Assembly (NCBI RefSeq): GCF_900078365.1
Contig: NZ_LT598653.1
Location: 3,853,501-3,917,500, forward strand
Length of the DNA: 64,000 nucleotides
Direction: 5' to 3'
DNA from: an uncultured Sphingopyxis sp.
GTDB taxonomy: Bacteria > Pseudomonadota > Alphaproteobacteria > Sphingomonadales > Sphingomonadaceae
Both the position numbers and the translations under genes were made by a program. Positions 17,201-24,854 of the stretch are shown one piece after another; the first letter of the stretch is position 1; the number at the start of each line of letters is the position of its first letter. The notes below the pieces were generated by a model that ran no database searches, was not told the origin of the DNA, and saw nothing but the letters and a program-made list of their open reading frames with translations.

Positions 17201-20087
17201 CTATGCCGGAGCGGCGGCGGCCGTCTCCGTCTCCCTGGCGAATGCCTACTCCACCCTTGCCGATGCGATAGCCGGCGGCGCCGAGGACTTGCTGGTTTCG
17301 ATCGAGAATCTGACCGGCAGCTCCCACGACGACACGCTGACCGGCAATGCCGCGGACAATATCATCGACGGCGGCGCTGGCGCGGATGCGATGGCCGGCG
17401 GGCTGGGCAACGATATGTACGTCGTCGACAACGCCGGCGATGTGGTGACCGAATCCGTCAACGGCGGAGATGACACGGTCCGCACCTCGCTGGCGTCTTA
17501 CACGCTGGCTGCGAATGTCGAAAATGTGATCGTTACGGGCGGCGGCAGCGCGACCGGCAACGCGGCCGACAACCGTCTGACCGGCGATTCGGGCGACAAT
17601 ATCCTCGATGGCGGCGACGGCATCGATACGGTGGTGCTGGGCGGTGCGATCACCGATTACGCCTTCTCGCTGGTCGGCGGCAATGTCACGGTCGCCAGCG
17701 ACGCGGGCGGCACCGATACTCTTCTGAACATCGAACGCGTCGAGATCGGCGGCGTCGGTTATGGTCTGGTCGCCGGAACGAACGCCGCGAACAACCCGCT
17801 GCCCGGAACGGCCGGTGACGACCTGATCCTTGGCTTCAATGGCGCCGACTTGCTTCAGGCGGGGGATGGCAACGACATATTGGTCGGCGGAAACGGCGCC
17901 GACACCATGGCCGGCGGCGCTGGCGACGACACCTATGTCGTCAACAACAGCGCCGATGTCGTCGACGAGACGGGCGGCGGTGGCGTCGACACCATCTATG
18001 CGTCGATCACCCGCAATCTGAACAACGCGGCTCAGGTTGCAGGCGATGTCGAGAATCTGACATTGGTCGGAACAGCCAATATCAATGGATCCGGCAATGC
18101 GCTCGGCAATGTTCTGACGGGCAATTCGGGCAACAACACGCTGAACGGCGGCGGCGGCGCCGACGTGTTGATGGGCGCGGCGGGCAACGACATCCTCAAC
18201 GGCGGTGCGGGGGCCGACAGCCTTGCCGGCGGCGACGGCGACGATGCCCTGAATGGCGCAGGCGGCATCGACGTGGCGGTGTTCGACGGTTCCGCGAGCG
18301 ATTACGTCTTCGATGCGTCGGCGGGCGCGCTCGCTTCCGTGACCGATGTCGTCGGCAATGGCGGGACGGACACGTTGACGGCCATCGAACGGATACAATT
18401 CGGCGACGGCGCCAGTCTGGCGGTGGTGACCGACGCTCCGGGCGCCAGCAGCACCATATTGGCGACCGAAGCCTCCATCATTCTGGGCGGTGATGGCAAT
18501 GACGAGATCCGGGGAAGCGGATCGGACGACGTGATCGTCGGCGGCGCGGGGGACGATGTGCTCTTTGGCAGCGACCTGCCCGACGGCGACAATGCCGTCG
18601 CGGGCGATCTCGACAACGATATGTTCATCTGGAACGTCGGCGATGGCAGCGACACGATCAACGGCGGCTTTGAAGGTGCCGATGGCGACAGGCTGGTCAT
18701 CAACGGCAACGAGGAGGCGGAGGTCTATCGCATCTATACGATCGATGAAGCCATCGCCCGGATAGGCTTCGACGACGGCGATGCAGGCGGAGATTTCGAA
18801 GACGAGATCGTCGTGACGCGGCAGGTCGCGGGCGGCGAGGAAACCGTCATCGCTGCGATGACCGAGATCGAGGAGATTATCGTCAACGGCACCAGCGTCG
18901 CGGGCAATGGCGTGGCCGGAAACGACAGTTTCGAGATTTATGGCGACTTCTCCACGGCGACGAGCCTGCGCCCGAATACCATCACCCTGACCGGTTCGGC
19001 CGGCGACGATACCGTCGACATCTCGTCGCTTCGTTCGGCCCACCGCATCGTGTTCCGTACGAACGGGGGCCGGGACGTGATCATCGGGACCCTGCGCCCG
19101 CAGGATGTGATCGAACTTCCCGATGGTGCCCTGCTCGAAGACTATGAGACCAGGGTCGAGGAAAATGGCGTGATAACGATGTCCAACGGCACGCACAGCG
19201 TCTCGTTCATCAGCGAAGGCGGACTGCCTCGGATCGTTTCGCCGGGGGTTGGCGATGACGATGATGAAGACGATGACGATCAGGGCGCGCCTGGCGATGA
19301 CGACAACGACGACGATCAGAACGGCGACCACGATCAGGACGACGATGACGACCACGACGACGACCATGACGACGATGATCATGGCGTGCCGTCGCCTGCG
19401 CCGTCGGATCGCGGGACGTCCGGCAACGATCGACTCGCCGGAACGGAGGGCGACGATGTTCTGAACGGCGGATCGGGCGACGACGAGCTTGAGGGTCGCG
19501 GCGGCGACGACACGCTGAGCGGCGGGTCGGGGGACGACATCCTCGACGGCGGCGCCGGCGACGATGTGCTTTCGGGCGGATCGGGCGACGACCAGCTCGC
19601 GGGCGGCGACGGCGACGACATGCTCTCGGGCGGATCGGGTGATGACCGGCTCGACGGCGGCGCGGGCGACGATGTGATGACGGGCGGCGGCGGCGACGAT
19701 GTCTTCGTCTTCGGTGCCGGCGACGATCGCGTGACCGATTTCGATGTCGAGGGCGATGTGATCGACCTCAGCGCGCTCGGCATCACGGCGGAGAAATTCG
19801 CGTCGCGCGTCGCGATGGCGCAATCGGGCGACGGCGTGGTGCTTCGGATCGACGGTCATTCGATGCTGTTCGACGCGATGACCGCCGCCGATCTGGCGGG
19901 CGCGTCCTTCCTCTTCGCCGGCGGCGGCGTCGGAACCGCGCCGCTTGCCGCGCCGGCGACAGGCGGCGCGCCGGCGCCAGCCGGTCTCGATCCCGCTCCG
20001 CAGTCGCATCATCGCTGGCTGGATCAGACGCGTGACTGGTGGATCGATCGTGCCGACATGATCCGCAACGATTGGGACTATGTCTGA
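11286..20087 (+). CDS. Giant secreted RTX heme peroxidase (animal-type peroxidase domain, MopA-like)
   Basis: Predicted type I-secreted, calcium-binding, heme-dependent peroxidase of 2,933 residues. Residues about 250-900 form an animal-type (myeloperoxidase-like) domain: distal GQFFDHGLD with Gln274, Asp277, His278; GRGNEN with distal Arg561 and Glu564; proximal YRFGHSM with His693; and LAAINLARGRDTGMPTLNE. Asp277 and Glu564 match the two acids that esterify heme in mammalian enzymes. An Ala-rich likely coiled coil (about 150-235) precedes it. Residues 1055-1200 and many stretches of 1680-2480 are GGxGxD RTX repeats, interspersed with two Ig-like repeats (about 1510-1710) and three beta modules ending in GTDTLxxIER. 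An Asp/His tract (2657-2699) precedes a last RTX block and serralysin-type C-terminal secretion domain. There is no Sec signal. Closest known functional class: Mn(II)-oxidising MopA peroxidases; the substrate here is inferred. Confidence 0.93.
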   Translation: MAVKLNKHDLEFILAQIKIAEKHAAGIPLEELVTRPHLPYGLRTVDGSYNNVIPGRELWGAADQTMPRMFEPHWRNEGDGDQMYFGPPSMGAPPPVTNTDYNSSDSVADVDPRLISNLIVDQTPSNPAAIIAALNHAGFEGDKAVAVSAIQAVHQPYKAAAETLTTATHARNAADEALADAQAAFTALVGNPGSTADQILAAAAAVSAASVAADDAAEAVEAAAQGVQAAQAALDTVIGDYGLEMQGGSLVIPNIAPDEGLSAPFNGWMTFFGQFFDHGLDLISKGGSGTIYIPLQPDDPLYVEGGHTNFMVLTRATQFDGPGEDGVLGTADDTERESINVTTPFVDQNQTYTSHPSHQVFLREYKMVFDPELGHDVPLATGRMLDGAQGLPTWADVKLQAREILGIELTDKDVFNIPLIRTDPYGEFIRNADGYPQVIIDIGPDGIPNTDDDITASGTAADPLTLRRFGEPEQIPVPDNPGEFIHVGDVVPVRTSHSFLDDIAHNAVPVISNDGILVTDNVIIDDVDPAGNAVQFDPLTGSNTEYDNELLDRHFITGDGRGNENIGLTAVHHVFHSEHNRQVAAQQLEILKSGDLDFINEWLAVDLTQPELDAAAALQGAALRTFADSLSWDGERLFQSARFATEMQYQHLVFEEFGRKVQPLIDPFVFNTITDIDPAIFAEFAHVVYRFGHSMLTEDVARMFLDEAGNPVRYDENGVAVPVAPEDLENWGNDVGLIEAFLNPLEFDKDGTISHEQAAGAIFRGMSRVHGNEIDEFVTDALRNNLLGLPLDLAAINLARGRDTGMPTLNEARQQLYAASSSTFLKPYESWAEFASNLKTPASVINFIAAYGTHQSILDAGDNIAARRDAATLLVLGNPALAGAAADAFNAERMAFLNGPAATTGVNEIDLWIGGLAEKKMPFGGFLGSTFNAVFEAQLEMLQDLDRFYYLTRTQGLNLLNELENNAFSKLIMANTDMTQPGPDGVRGTEDDILDYHTGVDSFALHDFVLHVDPTKQIGPDPTHDDAALNGLGQTKVQRDDLATPGVEVNYLRVLGGEHTAINGTPGDDTIIADFGDDAIWGGGGNDRIEGGAGVDFIIGGAGDDIITDSGDTGDFIKGEDGDDVIANSNGLDVIMGGDGKDAILVGVDATEVFGGEGDDFILGGDDMDFLMGNEGDDWIEGGDGFDTLAGDNSELFFNSTIIGHDVLLAGPNENDFDAESGDDIMVQGESVMRNEGMLGFDWAIHKGNPLAADSDMRIPIFTTVADDILRDRFDMTEGLSGWIHNDVLRGDDRGSTEEIEVELDMTGHELSHAGVDRIDGMRTLLGSSIVTTVPEGVDPETIVAWTGGNILLGGNGNDTFEGRGGDDFIHGDAWLNVRISIRELDEAGAVTENEAFTVDSLKQVVEIDGVSKPLSEFLLAGVIKPKQLTIVREILYDENPLADVDTAVFAGNMSWYEITHVGDRTYVARREMEEIDPQIDEGTDTLIGIERIQFADQIYTIRETGNVDPTGRLVIAGLPAREDEPLTVSSAGIRDMNNPDGMVNNITYRWQIERNDGTGDYIDIPGARGDSFTPSDEHTGLRIRVLGTYVDAGGVTETVTSAPTDVVVGINDEPVGDLLISDMSPTEDQALTATAAFLDADGLTDAFEEALLVYQWQYSATGTVSKTDPDAGWTNIPADQGGNSRSLIPNAEHVGQYLRVIVNYQDDLLFSHRVESAVTEIVGNHLISDAAVIDGSGDGATIGADWIQGGDGNNAISGLAGGDRIDGGGGSDTILGGDGDDTLAGGQGDDSVNGGAGNDTIVYGAGDDNDVIDGGDGMDTLRVTQATSNSNDNVTVALAAGVMTGIGGMSMQNVENVEMDLGAGTDTLNYGATSEAVNVNLLSGLATGFSFVRGVENVTGGAAADSLTGNSADNLLVGAGGTDTLRGGFGNDALEGGEGNDLLYGEEGDDTLNGGAGNDRIDGGAGNDTASYAGAAAAVSVSLANAYSTLADAIAGGAEDLLVSIENLTGSSHDDTLTGNAADNIIDGGAGADAMAGGLGNDMYVVDNAGDVVTESVNGGDDTVRTSLASYTLAANVENVIVTGGGSATGNAADNRLTGDSGDNILDGGDGIDTVVLGGAITDYAFSLVGGNVTVASDAGGTDTLLNIERVEIGGVGYGLVAGTNAANNPLPGTAGDDLILGFNGADLLQAGDGNDILVGGNGADTMAGGAGDDTYVVNNSADVVDETGGGGVDTIYASITRNLNNAAQVAGDVENLTLVGTANINGSGNALGNVLTGNSGNNTLNGGGGADVLMGAAGNDILNGGAGADSLAGGDGDDALNGAGGIDVAVFDGSASDYVFDASAGALASVTDVVGNGGTDTLTAIERIQFGDGASLAVVTDAPGASSTILATEASIILGGDGNDEIRGSGSDDVIVGGAGDDVLFGSDLPDGDNAVAGDLDNDMFIWNVGDGSDTINGGFEGADGDRLVINGNEEAEVYRIYTIDEAIARIGFDDGDAGGDFEDEIVVTRQVAGGEETVIAAMTEIEEIIVNGTSVAGNGVAGNDSFEIYGDFSTATSLRPNTITLTGSAGDDTVDISSLRSAHRIVFRTNGGRDVIIGTLRPQDVIELPDGALLEDYETRVEENGVITMSNGTHSVSFISEGGLPRIVSPGVGDDDDEDDDDQGAPGDDDNDDDQNGDHDQDDDDDHDDDHDDDDHGVPSPAPSDRGTSGNDRLAGTEGDDVLNGGSGDDELEGRGGDDTLSGGSGDDILDGGAGDDVLSGGSGDDQLAGGDGDDMLSGGSGDDRLDGGAGDDVMTGGGGDDVFVFGAGDDRVTDFDVEGDVIDLSALGITAEKFASRVAMAQSGDGVVLRIDGHSMLFDAMTAADLAGASFLFAGGGVGTAPLAAPATGGAPAPAGLDPAPQSHHRWLDQTRDWWIDRADMIRNDWDYV

Positions 20088-20098
20088 GATCCCCCGGG

Positions 20099-20135
20099 GA
20101 CCCGGATCGGCTCAGCCGGTCCGGGTCTTTCCTTT
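20099..20135 (+). terminator. Hairpin terminator or attenuator between peroxidase and secretion genes
   Basis: GACCCGGA (20099-20106) pairs with TCCGGGTC (20120-20127), with an inner GGCT/AGCC pairing, followed by TTTCCTTT. It starts 12 bp after the peroxidase stop and 38 bp before the transporter RBS. Partial termination would make more substrate than transporter, as seen in hemolysin operons. Confidence 0.7.
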
Positions 20136-20173
20136 GGCTTGAGCAAGAACGTCAGAAGAAATGGGGGAGGGTC

Positions 20174-21928
20174 ATGCGTAACGATCCCGCTGTTCCGGTT
20201 CAGATCAAGGCGGCGTTCGCGGCCTGCCGCCGGCACTTCGCGGCGGCGGCGCTGTTCAGCGCGCTCGTCAACATCCTCTATCTGGCGCCGACCATCTACA
20301 TGATGCAGGTCTATGATCGCGTCGTGCCGACGGGCGGGCAATTGACGCTGTTCTGGATCACCGTCATCGTCGGGATCGCCATCGCCTGCCTCAGCGCGCT
20401 CGACATGGTGCGCAGCCGGCTGATGCTGCGCGCCTCGCTGCGGCTCAACCGCCAGCTCGCGGCGCCGATCCTCGACCGGCTGCTCGCGCGGGCGAAGGGA
20501 GGCGCCGATCCGGGCGCCGCGCAGGCGATGCGCGATTTCGACAATTTCCGCGGCGCGGTCGCAAGTCCCGCCGCGATCGCGCTGTTCGACATTCCCTGGA
20601 CGCCGCTCTATTTCATCGTCGCTTTCCTCATCCATCCGCTGCTCGGCATGATGATCCTCGGCGGCGGCCTGGTCCTGCTCGCGCTCGCGCTGCTCAACGA
20701 GCGCGCGACCAGATGCTCTGCCGCTGAAGGGCATCGCGCGATGGCGCTGGCCTATGCGGGGCAGGAAGCGATGTTCGACAAGGCCGAGATCGTGCGCGCG
20801 CTCGGCATGCGGCGCGCGATGGTCGCGCGCCAGATCACCGATCGCCGCGCCGGCCTCGAGGCGAGCGCGATGACGCAGTTCGTCGCCTCGCGCTATTCGG
20901 GCCTCGTCAAATTCGCCCGCATGTTCATGCAGTCGCTCGCGCTCGGCGCAGGGGCCTATCTGGCGATCCACGCCGAGATATCGGTCGGGGCGATCATCGC
21001 GGCATCGGTGCTGCTTGCGCGCGCGCTCCAGCCGATCGAGCAGGTGGTGCAGGCCTGGCCCGCGATCGGGCAGGCGCGGCAGGCGAAGGCGTCGGTCGAG
21101 GCGCTGTTCCGCGACACGGGCGATCCGGCCGGCGAACGCCTCATCCTCCCCGCGCCCGAGGGCTATGTCGAACTTTCCAACATCCTGCTGCGCACGCCCG
21201 ACAACAGCGCGCTGATCCTGCGCGGGGTCTCGACCTGGATCATCCCCGGCGAGGTGCTCGGGGTGATCGGCCCGTCGGGCGCCGGCAAGACGACGCTCGC
21301 GCGCATCGCCGCGGGCGCCATCCCGCCCGACGGCGGCGAAGTCCGGATCGACGATGCCCAATATGGCGACTGGGACGGCGAGCGGCTCGCCGCCCATATC
21401 GGCTATCTGCCGCAGGACCCGACTTTGCTCCCCGGGACGATCGGCGAGAATATCTCGCGCTTCGCGGCCGCCCGCGGCGAGCATCCGGCCGACATCGACC
21501 ACAAGGTGACCCGCGCCGCGATCGCGGCCGGCGTCCACGACATGATCCTGCACCTGCCGGGCGGCTATAATGCGCGGATCGGCGACGGGGGCCTCAGGCT
21601 CTCGGGCGGGCAGGCGCAGCGCATCGCGCTCGCGCGCGCGCTCTATGGCGATCCCAAAATCCTGATCCTCGACGAACCCAACGCCTCGCTCGACAGCCAG
21701 GGCGAGGAAGCCTTGGGCGATGCGATCGCCGCCGCAAAGGCGCGCGAGGCGGCCATCATGATCGTGACGCACCGTCAGGCGGCGCTGCGCGATGCCGATC
21801 GCCTGGCGGTGATGAAGAACGGGATCATCGAGCATCAGGGGCCGCGCGAACAGGTGATCGAAACGCTGAAACAGAACGCCGCGCGGGCCGCGGCCAATGT
21901 CGTCAAGATGAGGGGCAAGAAGCCATGA
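20174..21928 (+). CDS. Type I secretion ABC transporter (PrtD/HlyB family)
   Basis: Inner-membrane ATPase/permease that drives export of the RTX peroxidase through a three-part channel. The ATG at 20174 after GGGGGAGG gives 584 residues. The N-terminal half is an ABC transmembrane domain. The C-terminal ATPase has Walker A GPSGAGKTT with Lys372, signature LSGGQAQR and Walker B ILILDEPNASLD. There is no N-terminal C39 peptidase domain, as in PrtD-type exporters of substrates with uncleaved C-terminal signals. The last codons overlap the adaptor start (ATGA). Confidence 0.94.
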   Translation: MRNDPAVPVQIKAAFAACRRHFAAAALFSALVNILYLAPTIYMMQVYDRVVPTGGQLTLFWITVIVGIAIACLSALDMVRSRLMLRASLRLNRQLAAPILDRLLARAKGGADPGAAQAMRDFDNFRGAVASPAAIALFDIPWTPLYFIVAFLIHPLLGMMILGGGLVLLALALLNERATRCSAAEGHRAMALAYAGQEAMFDKAEIVRALGMRRAMVARQITDRRAGLEASAMTQFVASRYSGLVKFARMFMQSLALGAGAYLAIHAEISVGAIIAASVLLARALQPIEQVVQAWPAIGQARQAKASVEALFRDTGDPAGERLILPAPEGYVELSNILLRTPDNSALILRGVSTWIIPGEVLGVIGPSGAGKTTLARIAAGAIPPDGGEVRIDDAQYGDWDGERLAAHIGYLPQDPTLLPGTIGENISRFAAARGEHPADIDHKVTRAAIAAGVHDMILHLPGGYNARIGDGGLRLSGGQAQRIALARALYGDPKILILDEPNASLDSQGEEALGDAIAAAKAREAAIMIVTHRQAALRDADRLAVMKNGIIEHQGPREQVIETLKQNAARAAANVVKMRGKKP

Positions 21929-23283
21929 ACGCAATGAGCTTCGGCGACGATCTGCACGGCGCGCCGCTGCCGGTCGAGGCGATCGATTCGTCGAAGCGCG
22001 AGGTGCGGGCAGGGCTGATCATCGCCGGCGCCTTCTTCGTCGGGCTGCTCGGCTGGGCGGCGCTGACCCCGCTCGACGCGGGCGCGCTCGCTCAAGGGTC
22101 GGTCTCGGTCGCGGGCAACCGTCAGGCGGTCCAGCACAAGGACGGCGGCATCGTCACCGCCCTGATGGTGGCGGAGGGCAGCGAGGTGCGCCGCGGCGAC
22201 GTGCTGCTCAAGATTTCCGCGTCCGACGTGGTCGCGGCCGAGCGCGGCCTGACCGGCGAGGTCGTCGCGCTGCTCGCGCAGCGGGCGCGGCTGATCGCCG
22301 AGCGCGACGGCGTGGGCAGCATCACCGAGCCGGTCGAGTTTTCGAGCTTCCTCGCCGGCGACCGCGCGCTCGCCGACGAAGCGATGCGCGGCCAGCGCCT
22401 GCTGTTCGACGCGCGCCGGCGGTCGAACGCGACCGAACGCGCCATGCTGGGCCAGCGGGTCGCTCAGCATAGCCGGCAGATCGTCGGCTATGGCGCGCAG
22501 ATCGAATCGAACCGCATCCAGCAGCGGCTGATCCACGAGGAACTGACGGGGCTGCGCACCCTGTCCGCGCGCGGCTTCGTGTCGACGAACCGGCTGCGTG
22601 CGATCGAGCGCAGCGCGGCGCAGCTCGACGGCGATTTCGGCGCGCTCAACTCGGACGTCGCGCGGCTGGAGGAAGCGATCGGCGAATCGCGCCTCCAGAT
22701 GGTGTCGATGGACCGCCGCACGCTCGAGGAAGTCGCCACCCAGCTTCGCGAGGTCCAGGTGCGGCTCGACGAATTGCAGCCGCGCCTGTTCGCGACGCGC
22801 GAGCGCCTGACGCAGTCGGTGGTGCGCGCGCCGGCGAGCGGGCGTGTGGTCGGCCTGAAGATATTCACCGTCGGCGGCGTCGCCGCGCCGGGCGACGTGC
22901 TGATGGAGATCGTTCCGAAGGACAAGGCGCTGGTCGTGCTGGCGAAGGCGTCGCCCAACGACGCCGACGACCTGTCGCCTGGAATGGAAACGCAGGTGCG
23001 CTTTTCGGGAATCCAGGAACGCAGCCTGCCGATCCTGATGGGCAAGATCAGCAAAGTGTCGGCCGACAGTTTCGAGGACAACCGGACGGGTCTGGAATAT
23101 TTCGAGATCGAGGTGATGGTGCCGCCGGCCGAGATGCAGAAGATCGCGGCGCTCCGCGGCGACAACGGCCTGCGCGCGGGCATGCCCGCCGAGGTGATGG
23201 TCCCGCTGCGCAAACGCACCGCGCTCGCCTATCTGCTCGAGCCGCTTACCCAGACCTTGTGGAAAGCCGGCCGCGAACATTGA
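21925..23283 (+). CDS. HlyD/PrtE-family type I secretion adaptor (membrane fusion protein)
   Basis: Periplasmic adaptor linking the ABC transporter to the outer-membrane channel. The 452 residues show a short cytoplasmic tail, one membrane helix at about 29-50, and a biotinyl-lipoyl half motif around QAVQHKDGGIVTALMVAEGS. A long alpha-hairpin follows (about 100-290, rich in Arg, Gln, Glu and Leu), then the second lipoyl half and beta-barrel (VVRAPASGRVVGLKIFTVGG). The start overlaps the transporter stop by four bases. The end overlaps the TolC gene start. Family and role are clear from sequence and context. Confidence 0.94.
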   Translation: MNAMSFGDDLHGAPLPVEAIDSSKREVRAGLIIAGAFFVGLLGWAALTPLDAGALAQGSVSVAGNRQAVQHKDGGIVTALMVAEGSEVRRGDVLLKISASDVVAAERGLTGEVVALLAQRARLIAERDGVGSITEPVEFSSFLAGDRALADEAMRGQRLLFDARRRSNATERAMLGQRVAQHSRQIVGYGAQIESNRIQQRLIHEELTGLRTLSARGFVSTNRLRAIERSAAQLDGDFGALNSDVARLEEAIGESRLQMVSMDRRTLEEVATQLREVQVRLDELQPRLFATRERLTQSVVRAPASGRVVGLKIFTVGGVAAPGDVLMEIVPKDKALVVLAKASPNDADDLSPGMETQVRFSGIQERSLPILMGKISKVSADSFEDNRTGLEYFEIEVMVPPAEMQKIAALRGDNGLRAGMPAEVMVPLRKRTALAYLLEPLTQTLWKAGREH

Positions 23284-24758
23284 AGCGAGCGCCGAACCTC
23301 CGCGTGTCGCTATCCGGCCTTGCGGCGGTTGCGTTTTTGCTTCCTGCGGGGGCGTCTGCGGAGACGTTGCAGGGAGCTTTGGCGAAGGCGTATGAGAACA
23401 ACCCGACGCTGACGGCGGCGCGGGCGGGTCAGCGCGCGAACGACGAGAATGTTCCGATCGAGAAGAGCTATGGCCTGCCCGACATTGGCACGCAGGCGAG
23501 CTATGACGAGAATCTGATCGTTCCGGGCAACAGCTTCAACGCGCCCGCGCGTTCGCTGTCGGCGGGCGCGCAGCTGACGGTGCCGCTCTATCAGGGCGGC
23601 GCGGTGCGCAATGCGGTGCGCGCCGCGAAGCATCGCGTCGAGGCGGGGCAGGCCGATTTGCGCGCGACCGAGGCGAGCGTCTTCTCGCAGGTCGTCGGCG
23701 CCTATATGGACGTCATCCGCGACCAGGCGATCGTCCAATTGAATCAGAAGAATGTCGCGGTGCTGCGCACCAATTTGCAGGCGACGAGCGACCGGTTCGA
23801 GATCGGCGATCTGACGCGCACCGACGTCGCCCAGTCGGAAGCGCGGCTCGCGCTGGCGGAGGGCGACCTGCGCACCGCCGAAGCCAATCTGATCGCGAGC
23901 CGCGAGGGCTATATCCGCCTTGTCGGCGAGGCGCCGGCCGACCTCGAAGCGCCGCCGCCGCTGCCGAACCTGCCCGCGACCGCCGAGGATGCGGTGGCGG
24001 TCGCGCTCACCAGCAATCCCGACATCGAGGCGGCGAACGAGCTGGTCAACGCCTCGAAGGCCGACATCGGCACCGCAAAGTCGAGCCGCGCGCCCAAGGT
24101 GTCGGCGATCGTCAACGGCGGCTATAATAATTATCTGGGATCGCTGAACAGCGGCGTGCCCGGGGTCAGCGTGACGCAGGAGACGTCGAGCGCGGCGGCG
24201 GGGGTGCAGGTGACGCTGCCGATCTTCACCGGCGGCCGCCGCTCGGCGCAGGTGCGCCAGGCGCAATCGCGCAGCAGCCAGGCGATCGAGCAATATATCG
24301 AGGTCGAACGCGGAGTGATCGCGCAGACGCGCGGCGCCTATGCGGCGTGGCAGGCGAACGAGCGCATCATCGCCGCGACGCGGCAGGCGGTCGGGGCGAA
24401 CGCGCTGTCGCTCGAAGGGGTGCGCGCCGAGAACAGCGTCGGCACGCGCTCGATCCTCGATATATTGAACGCCGAGCAGGAATATCTGAACACGCAGGTC
24501 CAGCTCGTCTCGGCGCAGCGCAACAGCTATGTCGCCGCCTTCTCGGTGCTCGCGGCGATGGGCAAGGCCGAGGCGCGCGACCTCGGGCTCGAGGGCGGCG
24601 CGCTCTATGACCCCGAGGTCAATTACAGGCGCGTCAAGGGCGAGCTTTGGGACTGGGCCGACGACCCCGCGCCGCAGCAGGTCGCAAACGATACCCGCGC
24701 CGTCCCCGCCGCAAACGCCAACGTCCCCGAAGGGCCCCCCGCACTCCCACCACAATAA
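23280..24758 (+). CDS. TolC-family outer-membrane secretion channel
   Basis: Outer-membrane exit duct of the type I system. After a signal peptide (hydrophobic SLSGLAAVAFLLPAGASA, cleavage after ASA) the protein has two repeats typical of TolC: ETLQGALAKAYENNPTL near the N-terminus and VAVALTSNPDIEAANELV in the middle. Each is followed by long helices. TTG at 23280 overlaps the adaptor stop (TTGA) and gives 492 residues; a GTG at 23259 in the same frame would add seven. It ends in a Pro/Ala-rich tail. It closes the secretion operon and converges on the esterase gene. Confidence 0.93.
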   Translation: MKRAPNLRVSLSGLAAVAFLLPAGASAETLQGALAKAYENNPTLTAARAGQRANDENVPIEKSYGLPDIGTQASYDENLIVPGNSFNAPARSLSAGAQLTVPLYQGGAVRNAVRAAKHRVEAGQADLRATEASVFSQVVGAYMDVIRDQAIVQLNQKNVAVLRTNLQATSDRFEIGDLTRTDVAQSEARLALAEGDLRTAEANLIASREGYIRLVGEAPADLEAPPPLPNLPATAEDAVAVALTSNPDIEAANELVNASKADIGTAKSSRAPKVSAIVNGGYNNYLGSLNSGVPGVSVTQETSSAAAGVQVTLPIFTGGRRSAQVRQAQSRSSQAIEQYIEVERGVIAQTRGAYAAWQANERIIAATRQAVGANALSLEGVRAENSVGTRSILDILNAEQEYLNTQVQLVSAQRNSYVAAFSVLAAMGKAEARDLGLEGGALYDPEVNYRRVKGELWDWADDPAPQQVANDTRAVPAANANVPEGPPALPPQ

Positions 24759-24854
24759 GACTTGGCAAACGACGCCGCGATGACGGAGACGCCGGACTAG
24801 CCATGTCGGAAGCAGGTGTCCGCATGCGGCCAACAGCCCGCACACGCGCTCGAT

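Noticed and set aside
14470..19700. Repeated nucleotide units resembling a CRISPR or tandem array
   Set aside because: The units are in frame, vary in sequence and encode calcium-binding RTX nonapeptides; there are no fixed-length spacers or cas genes.
15123..20012. 1,629-residue open frame on the - strand opposite the RTX repeats
   Set aside because: The GGxGxD-coding DNA is open in several frames. The antisense product is a low-complexity Val/Ile/Asp/Arg repeat with no domain.
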